The notes under the pieces are model-generated. The model searched no databases. It was given only the letters and a program-made list of their open reading frames with translations, and was not told the origin of the DNA. The translations under genes and the position numbers were made by a program. Below are positions 58,757 to 64,000 of a stretch of 64,000 nt of DNA, piece by piece. The number at the start of each line of letters is the position of its first letter. Within the stretch, counting starts at the first letter, position 1. The DNA is from Modicisalibacter sp033446685 (GTDB lineage Bacteria; Pseudomonadota; Gammaproteobacteria; Pseudomonadales; Halomonadaceae): positions 291,704 through 355,703 of the forward strand of contig NZ_JAWQLY010000004.1 of the NCBI RefSeq assembly GCF_033446685.1. The letters run 5' to 3'.

Positions 58757-60445
58757 TCAGGCGTGGCGCTTGGGCGTGCCGCGGGCCGGTGTGTCGCCGG
58801 CGATGAAGTAGGGTACCTCGGCCTTGGCCAGCGGCTCCCGACCGCGGACCTTGTCGGCCATCTTCTCGGCGATCATGATCGTCGGCGCATTGAGGTTGCC
58901 GGTGGTGATCAGCGGCATGATCGAGGCGTCGATCACGCGCAGCCCTTCGAGGCCGTGAACGCGTCCGGCGCCGTCGACGACCGCCATGTCGTCATAGCCC
59001 ATCTTGCAGGAACCGGCCGGATGATAGGCGGTCTCGGCGTGCTGGCGGACGAATTCGTCGAGTTCGGCGTCGCTCTGCACGTCGGGTCCGGGCGAGATCT
59101 CGCGGCCGCGGTACTCATCCATCGCCGGCTGGTCGATAATCTCGCGGGTGATGCGGATGGCGTCGCGGAACTCCTCCCAGTCCTTGTCATGACACATGTA
59201 GTTGAACAGGATGCTGGGCGCTGCCTGAGGGGCGCGCGAGGTCAGGCGAATCCGCCCGCGACTCATCGAGCGCATCGAGCCGACGTGGGCCTGGAAGCCA
59301 TGGGCCTGGACCGCGCTCTTGCCGTTGTAGCTGATGGCGATCGGCAGGAAGTGGTATTGCAGGTTGGGCCACTCCTCGCCGTCGTTGGTGCGAATGAAGC
59401 CGGCCGCCTCGAACTGGTTGCTGGCGCCGATGCCGGTGCCGTTGAACAGCCATTCGGCGCCGATCTTGGGCTGGTTGTACCACTTGAGCGCCGGATACAG
59501 CGAAATCGGCTTTTTGCATTCGTACTGAATGTACATCTCCAGATGATCCTGAAGATTCTCGCCGACTCCGGGCAGTTCGTGGACCAGCGGGATGTCGAAT
59601 TCCTTGAGATGGACGGGATTGCCGACCCCGGAGCGCAGCAGGATCTGCGGCGAGGCGATGGCGCCGCCGCACAACAGTACCTCGCGCCGCGCACGAACCT
59701 CGTGGGCCTCGCCCTTGCGGGAATAGCTTACGCCCACCGCACGCTTGCCCTCGAACAGGATGCGATCGGTCAGCGCATGGGTTTCGATGGCCAGGTTGTC
59801 GCGCTGCTTGGCGATGTCCAGATAGCCCCGCGCCGTGGAGGCCCGACGCCCATTGGGCGTGGTGGTGCGATCCATCGGGCCGAAGCCTTCCTGCTGGTAG
59901 CCGTTGACGTCCTCGGTCGCCGGATAGCCGGCCTCGATACCGGCCTGGATGAAGGCGCCGTAGAGCTCGTTGTTACCCTGCTTGGGAGTGGCCACCGAGA
60001 CCGGGCCATCGCCGCCATGATAGTCGTTGGGGCCGATATCGCGGGTCTCGGCGCGCTTGAAATAGGGCAGGCACTCGAGATAGTTCCAGTCCTCGAGTCC
60101 GGGTGTCTTGGCCCAGCTGTCGTAGTCCAGCGCATTGCCGCGCAGATAGCACATGCCGTTGATCAACGACGAGCCGCCCAGCCCCTTGCCGCGTCCGCAC
60201 TCCATGCGACGATCGTTCATGTAGGGCTCGGGATCGGTTTCGAAGGCCCAGTTGTAGCGCTTGCCCTGTAGCGGATAGGCGAGCGCCGCCGGCATCTGGG
60301 TGCGAAAATCGAAACGGTAATCCGGGCCGCCGGCCTCGAGTAGCAGCACCTGGACATCGCGATCCTCGGTGAGCCGGGTGGCCAGCACATTACCGGCCGA
60401 ACCGGCGCCGATGATGATGTAGTCGTATTCGCGAGCCTGCGTCAT
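58757..60445 (-). CDS. betA: Choline dehydrogenase
   Basis: 562 residues, a GMC-family flavoprotein. The FAD-binding YDYIIIGAGSAGNVLATRL opens the protein, then the GMC signatures CGRGKGLGGSSLINGMCYLRG and LCGGAIASPQILLRSGVG, and the catalytic His in ETAYHPAGSCKMG near the C-terminus. It oxidises choline to betaine aldehyde at the membrane. It is the last gene of betI-betB-betA, which supplies the osmoprotectant glycine betaine. The ATG is preceded by a good AAGGAGGGCC. Confidence 0.97.
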   Translation of the reverse strand: MTQAREYDYIIIGAGSAGNVLATRLTEDRDVQVLLLEAGGPDYRFDFRTQMPAALAYPLQGKRYNWAFETDPEPYMNDRRMECGRGKGLGGSSLINGMCYLRGNALDYDSWAKTPGLEDWNYLECLPYFKRAETRDIGPNDYHGGDGPVSVATPKQGNNELYGAFIQAGIEAGYPATEDVNGYQQEGFGPMDRTTTPNGRRASTARGYLDIAKQRDNLAIETHALTDRILFEGKRAVGVSYSRKGEAHEVRARREVLLCGGAIASPQILLRSGVGNPVHLKEFDIPLVHELPGVGENLQDHLEMYIQYECKKPISLYPALKWYNQPKIGAEWLFNGTGIGASNQFEAAGFIRTNDGEEWPNLQYHFLPIAISYNGKSAVQAHGFQAHVGSMRSMSRGRIRLTSRAPQAAPSILFNYMCHDKDWEEFRDAIRITREIIDQPAMDEYRGREISPGPDVQSDAELDEFVRQHAETAYHPAGSCKMGYDDMAVVDGAGRVHGLEGLRVIDASIMPLITTGNLNAPTIMIAEKMADKVRGREPLAKAEVPYFIAGDTPARGTPKRHA

Positions 60446-60528
60446 GAACGGCCCTCCTTTGATGTTTCAGCGTGACGCGGTGAGCAGCCGGGGCCGGACC
60501 TCGCGGCCCGGCCCCACGCGGCGGGGCC

Positions 60529-61998
60529 TTAGAAGACGGCCGGGAAGGGGCCCATCTCGATCTGCACGGATTTGATCTGGGTGTACTGATCGAGCGAGGA
60601 AAGGCCATTCTCGCGACCGATGCCCGATTCCTTGTAACCACCGACCGGCATCTCGGCGGGGGAGTCGCCCCAGGTGTTGATCCAGCAGATGCCCGCCTCG
60701 AGCCGATGGATGACCCTATGGGCACGATTGAGGCGCTCGGTGAACAGGCCGGCCGCCAGCCCGTAAGGGGTGTCGTTGGCGCGACGTACCACCTCGTCCT
60801 CGTCGTCGAATGCCAGAATCGCCATTACCGGGCCGAAGATCTCCTCGCGGACGATCTGCATGTCGTCGCGGCAATCGGTGAACACCGTCGGGGCGGCCCA
60901 GGCGCCCTTGGCGTAGTCGTCGTGCACCCAGCGCTCGCCGCCGATGAGCAGGCGGGCGCCTTCCTGCTTGCCGATCTCGAGATAGCCGATCACCTTCTCG
61001 AGATGGTCGAAGCTGACCAGCGGGCCGAAGTTGCTGGTCGCGTCCAGCGGATCGCCGGCCTTGATGCGCTTGACCCGCTCGAGAATCTTGGCCTCGAAGG
61101 CGCTCTTGACCGAGCGATGGACGAACACCCGGGTGCCGTTGGTGCAGACCTGACCGCTGGAGTAGAAGTTGGCCATCATCGCGGCGTCGGCGGCGCGATC
61201 CAGATCGGCATCGTCGAAGACGATCAGCGGCGACTTGCCGCCGAGCTCCATGGTCACTTCCTTGAGCGTCGAGCCGGCGGCGGCGGCCATGACCTTCTTG
61301 CCGGTGCCGGCTTCGCCGGTGAAGGTGATCTTGTCGATATCGGCATGATTGGTCAGCATCTCGCCAACACGGCCGTCGCCGTGGACGATGTTGAAGACGC
61401 CATCCGGCAGGCCGGCTTCGGTGAGAATCTCGGCCAGCTTCATGGTGCTCAGCGGAGTGACCTCGCTGGGCTTGAAGACCACCGCATTGCCGGCGGCCAG
61501 CGCCGGAGCGCTCTTCCAGCAGGCGATCTGGATCGGGTAGTTCCAGGCGCCGATGGCGCCGATCACGCCCAGCGGCTCGCGACGGGTATAGACGAAGGAG
61601 TCCTGGCGCAGCGGGATCTGCCGGCCTTCTATGGCCGGAGCGAGGCCGGCGTAATATTCCAGTGAATCGGCACCGGTGACGATGTCGACGCTGGTGGTTT
61701 CGCTGATCGGCTTGCCGGTGTCCAGCGTTTCCAGATGCGCCAGTTCGTCGTTGCGCTCGCGCAGCAGGGCGACGGCGCGATGCAGGATGCGGCTGCGCTC
61801 GAGGCCGGTCATCGCCGCCCACACCTTCTGCCCTTCGCGGGCCGAGGCGACGGCGCTGTCGACGTCTGCCTGCGAGGCCTGCTGGATGCTCGCCAGCACC
61901 TCGCCATTGGCGGGATTGATGGTGTCGAAGGTCTCACCGGAAGTGGCGTCCACCCGGCGTCCGCCGATGTAGAGTTGCTGTGTCTGCAGTGATGCCAT
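60529..61998 (-). CDS. betB: Betaine aldehyde dehydrogenase
   Basis: 489 residues from ATG 61998 (AGGGAGAATTTC before it). Aldehyde dehydrogenase motifs: FKPSEVTPLSTMKLAEI, FTGEAGTGKKVM, the catalytic Glu in EVTMELGGKSPLIVF and the nucleophile Cys in SSGQVCTNGTRVF, and the late DDEDEVVRRANDTPYGLAAG. The opening LYIGGRRVDATSGETFDTINPANGE and the WINTWGDSPAEMPVGGYKESG near the end are typical of BetB. It oxidises betaine aldehyde to glycine betaine. Confidence 0.97.
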   Translation of the reverse strand: MASLQTQQLYIGGRRVDATSGETFDTINPANGEVLASIQQASQADVDSAVASAREGQKVWAAMTGLERSRILHRAVALLRERNDELAHLETLDTGKPISETTSVDIVTGADSLEYYAGLAPAIEGRQIPLRQDSFVYTRREPLGVIGAIGAWNYPIQIACWKSAPALAAGNAVVFKPSEVTPLSTMKLAEILTEAGLPDGVFNIVHGDGRVGEMLTNHADIDKITFTGEAGTGKKVMAAAAGSTLKEVTMELGGKSPLIVFDDADLDRAADAAMMANFYSSGQVCTNGTRVFVHRSVKSAFEAKILERVKRIKAGDPLDATSNFGPLVSFDHLEKVIGYLEIGKQEGARLLIGGERWVHDDYAKGAWAAPTVFTDCRDDMQIVREEIFGPVMAILAFDDEDEVVRRANDTPYGLAAGLFTERLNRAHRVIHRLEAGICWINTWGDSPAEMPVGGYKESGIGRENGLSSLDQYTQIKSVQIEMGPFPAVF

Positions 61999-62044
61999 GA
62001 AATTCTCCCTAGGTGCGTTTGAACGGGCTCGAGCGAGTCGCCGG

Positions 62045-62644
62045 TCAGGCGAAGCACTCCCCTTGGGCCAACTGTTCGTCCAGATAGTCATAGGCCAGGC
62101 GACGTGCCCGGTCGACGTCGAGGCCCTCCGGAGCCAGCGCGCCGCGTAGCCACAGGCCGTCGATCATCGCAGCCAGCCCGCGGGCGGCGCGGCGTGCGTC
62201 CTGTTTGCTCAGGCAACGGCGAAACTGGCTGCACAAGTTGGAGTACAGGCGCCGGTCGTTGACCCGTTGCAAGCGTTGCAAGTCGTGCTGATGCATGCTC
62301 GATGCCCAGAATGCCAGCCAGGTTTTCATCACCGATTGGTTGACCTGGCTGCGATCGAAGTTGCCGTCGATGATGGCGCGGATGTGCGCTTCCGGCGTGT
62401 CCTCGTCGACGTTGGCGCGGCGTTCGGCCACGGCGCTGCCCAGATCGTTGAGGATCTGGCGCATGGTGGACTCGAGCAGGCCGTCCTTGCCACCGAAGTA
62501 GTGGCTGATGATACCGGCCGAGACCCCTGCATGCTTGGCGATGCGGGCAACGGTGGCATCGGCCAGGCCGACCTCGTCGATCGCACTCATGGTCGCCTTG
62601 ATCAGTTGCTGGCGGCGGATCGGCTGCATTCCGACTTTGGGCAC
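62045..62644 (-). CDS. betI: Choline-responsive TetR-family repressor
   Basis: 199 residues from GTG 62644, supported by AGGAGAAG upstream and by matching the known BetI N-terminus (MPKLGM-type). The helix-turn-helix lies at about residues 24-50 (ATVARIAKHAGVSAGIISHYF), and the ligand-binding part has NQSVMKTWLAFWASSMHQHDLQRLQRVN and LAAMIDGLWLRGAL. BetI represses the bet genes until choline binds. It is the first gene of betIBA and lies next to a palindrome covering the -35 region of both divergent promoters. Confidence 0.95.
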   Translation of the reverse strand: MPKVGMQPIRRQQLIKATMSAIDEVGLADATVARIAKHAGVSAGIISHYFGGKDGLLESTMRQILNDLGSAVAERRANVDEDTPEAHIRAIIDGNFDRSQVNQSVMKTWLAFWASSMHQHDLQRLQRVNDRRLYSNLCSQFRRCLSKQDARRAARGLAAMIDGLWLRGALAPEGLDVDRARRLAYDYLDEQLAQGECFA

Positions 62645-62725
62645 CGGGCACTTCTCCTCTGCTGGCTCGCCCCGGGCTGAGCGGTGATCGTTGAAAGGGT
62701 CATCCTCGGCTCTACGCCCTGGTAG

Positions 62726-62782
62726 AGTATAGTCTGCAATGTTTTTATTGAACGTTCAATCAATAAAAATATATTGTATAGT
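62726..62782. promoter_or_regulatory. Divergent betI / choX promoters with BetI operator
   Basis: The palindrome ATTGAACGTTCAAT (62747-62760), extended as TTATTGAACGTTCAATCAA, fits the BetI operator. On the minus strand a -10 TATACT (62731-62726) and on the plus strand a -10 TATAGT (62777-62782) each lie 15-18 bases from its edge, so one bound repressor would cover the -35 of both. Confidence 0.75.
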
Positions 62783-62871
62783 GGAATGCGAAGTCGAGTA
62801 TCGCATAATTCAGCGTTATTGGACCGCCTGTTGCCGTCCTGGCTGCAGGCGCTACACGCAGGAGACAGTCA

Positions 62872-63825
62872 ATGCACGACAAGACCTCAATCAAATTGAT
62901 CGCCGGTGGCCTACTGGCCGTTGCCTCTCCCTTGACCCTGGCGGCCGTACCCGACAGCTGCCAGAGCGTCCATTTCGCCGAGGTGGGCTGGACCGACATC
63001 ACCGCGACCACGGCATTGACCACCGAGGTGCTGGAAGGGCTGGGTTACGAGGCCAAGAGCGATACGGTCTCGGTGCCGATCGCCTATTCGGGCATGAAGA
63101 GCGGCGACTTCGATGTCTTTCTCGGCAACTGGATGCCGTCGATGGCATCGATCAGCGACCCCTACATCGACAAGGGCGAAGTCGATCGCGTGGCGGCCAA
63201 CCTCGAGGGCGCCAAGTACACGCTGGCGGTGCCGCAGTACGTACACGACGCCGGGGTGACCTCGGTGGCCGATCTCGATGAACACGCCGACAAGTTCGGC
63301 AAGCGTCTCTACGGCATCGAGGCCGGCAACGACGGCAACATGATCATCCAGGACATGATCGACGACGACGCCTTCGGCCTCGGCGACTGGCAGCTCAAGG
63401 ATTCCTCCGAGGCGGGGATGCTCGCCGAGCTCAAGGCCAAGACCACCAGCGACGAGTGGATGGTCTTCCTGGGCTGGGAGCCGCACCCGATGAATACCAA
63501 CTTCGACATGGCCTACCTGAAAGGCGCCGACGATTATTTCGGTCCCGACCTGGGCGGCGCGACGGTCTACACCAATACTCGCGGCGGCTACGTGGAAGAG
63601 TGCCCCAACGTGGGCCAACTGCTCGAGAACCTGACCTTCACGCTGGATATGGAAAACCAGATCATGGGGGCGATCATGGACGACGGCAAGCAGCCTTCGG
63701 TGGCGGCGCGCAGCTGGCTCCAGGATAACCCGCAGGTGCTCGATGGCTGGCTCGAGGGCGTGACCACCGTCGATGGTGAAGAGGGCCTTCCGGCAGTCAA
63801 GCAGGCGCTGGACATCGGCGAGTAA
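62872..63825 (+). CDS. choX: Choline ABC transporter substrate-binding protein (ChoX-like)
   Basis: 317 residues. A signal peptide ends near LTLAA-VPD (residue 25). The choline-binding residues described for Sinorhizobium ChoX are all present at a constant offset of three: Trp40 and Asp42 (VGWTD), Trp87 (GNWMP), Tyr116 (KYTL), Asn153 (AGND) and Trp202 (GWEPH). It binds choline in the periplasm for import. It shares the BetI operator with betIBA. No permease or ATPase gene follows before the tRNA at 63.9 kb, so it must work with a transporter encoded elsewhere or with none. Confidence 0.92.
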   Translation: MHDKTSIKLIAGGLLAVASPLTLAAVPDSCQSVHFAEVGWTDITATTALTTEVLEGLGYEAKSDTVSVPIAYSGMKSGDFDVFLGNWMPSMASISDPYIDKGEVDRVAANLEGAKYTLAVPQYVHDAGVTSVADLDEHADKFGKRLYGIEAGNDGNMIIQDMIDDDAFGLGDWQLKDSSEAGMLAELKAKTTSDEWMVFLGWEPHPMNTNFDMAYLKGADDYFGPDLGGATVYTNTRGGYVEECPNVGQLLENLTFTLDMENQIMGAIMDDGKQPSVAARSWLQDNPQVLDGWLEGVTTVDGEEGLPAVKQALDIGE

Positions 63826-63842
63826 GGCAAGCGGCCCGGGAC

Positions 63843-63871
63843 TTGTCACGCCGGCGGCTCGCATGCATAAT
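63843..63871 (+). promoter_or_regulatory. Promoter of the tRNA-Met gene
   Basis: TTGTCA (63843-63848), a 17-base spacer and CATAAT (63866-63871), with a GC-rich stretch following. Transcription would start near 63878, giving a leader of about 46 bases. Confidence 0.6.
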
Positions 63872-63923
63872 TCGCCCCCGCTGGCGAATATCGCGATCTG
63901 TCGCGATGGCGCCCGAGGCGGTT

Positions 63924-64000
63924 GGCTACGTAGCTCAGCTGGTTAGAGCACATCACTCATAATGATGGGGTCCCCTGTTCGAATCAGGGCGTAGCCACCA
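63924..64000 (+). tRNA. tRNA-Met (elongator, CAT anticodon)
   Basis: A complete cloverleaf: acceptor GGCTACG with CGTAGCC, D arm GCTC...GAGC, anticodon arm CATCA-CTCATAA-TGATG with CAT at 63958-63960, variable loop, T arm CCCTG-TTCGAAT-CAGGG, and an encoded CCA at the end. The match to bacterial elongator tRNA-Met is close over almost its whole length. The gene ends exactly at the window edge, so further tRNAs may follow. Confidence 0.97.

Noticed and set aside
1..64000. CRISPR array
   Set aside because: No regularly spaced repeats of 24-40 bases were seen anywhere in the window.
63924..64000. tRNA-Met as the prophage attachment site
   Set aside because: The tRNA is 42 kb from the phage genes, with ordinary chromosome between, and is intact.

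Overview
The window looks like chromosome of a moderately halophilic, high-GC gammaproteobacterium of the Halomonas type. This is inferred from the choline-to-glycine-betaine block (betIBA plus a choline-binding protein), the trpGDC cluster and the overall gene complement. No 16S rRNA gene is present, so the genus is an inference. The window has two parts: the right-hand end of a tailed-phage prophage (about 1-21,500) and ordinary chromosome (about 21,500-64,000).

Prophage, 1-~21,500. All structural genes are on the plus strand, in the order of a siphovirus with an HK97-type head and a lambda-type tail: lysis lipoprotein (Rz1-like), HNH nuclease, small and large terminase, a tiny membrane protein, portal, prohead protease, capsid, connector and completion proteins, tail tube, tail chaperones G and GT (with a visible -1 frameshift site identical to lambda's GGGAAAG), tape measure, three tail-tip proteins, a TipJ/gpJ-like protein, a fibre-like protein and a pectate-lyase-fold tailspike. 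The tailspike and the convergent gene after it (an asparagine-synthetase-like enzyme) have clearly lower GC than the rest. I read them as a recently exchanged host-range and lysogenic-conversion module. A two-gene unit led by a DUF1654 protein, behind a LexA box, closes the prophage. Integrase and repressor genes must lie left of the window.

Chromosome, 21.5-30.6 kb. trpGDC is preceded by a complete transcription attenuator: a 16-residue leader peptide with tandem Trp codons, competing hairpins and a terminator. A remnant of an IS1595-type transposase separates it from a biotin operon on the minus strand (bioB-bioF-bioH-bioC-bioD-bioA), which has its own promoter and a BirA-like operator and lower GC than its surroundings.

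30.6-45.2 kb: a Na+/H+ antiporter with a TrkA-like domain; a three-gene signalling operon (tandem periplasmic binding domains, hybrid histidine kinase, REC-GGDEF cyclase); a DUF2905 protein; a large YdiJ-type FAD/Fe-S dehydrogenase; serS; a SIMPL-domain protein; and cobalamin genes btuF and cobO.

45.2-58.6 kb: an HDOD-GGDEF protein; a small winged-helix protein; a PA0069-type radical SAM protein directly behind a near-perfect LexA box; opgD (osmoregulated glucans); btuB behind a cobalamin riboswitch; a glycerophosphodiester phosphodiesterase; an uncharacterised protein; a quinone oxidoreductase; an RlpA-like lipoprotein; and fadE.

58.7-64 kb: betI-betB-betA on the minus strand and a choX-type choline-binding protein on the plus strand share a divergent promoter region with a BetI-type palindrome. 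An elongator tRNA-Met ends exactly at the last base of the window.
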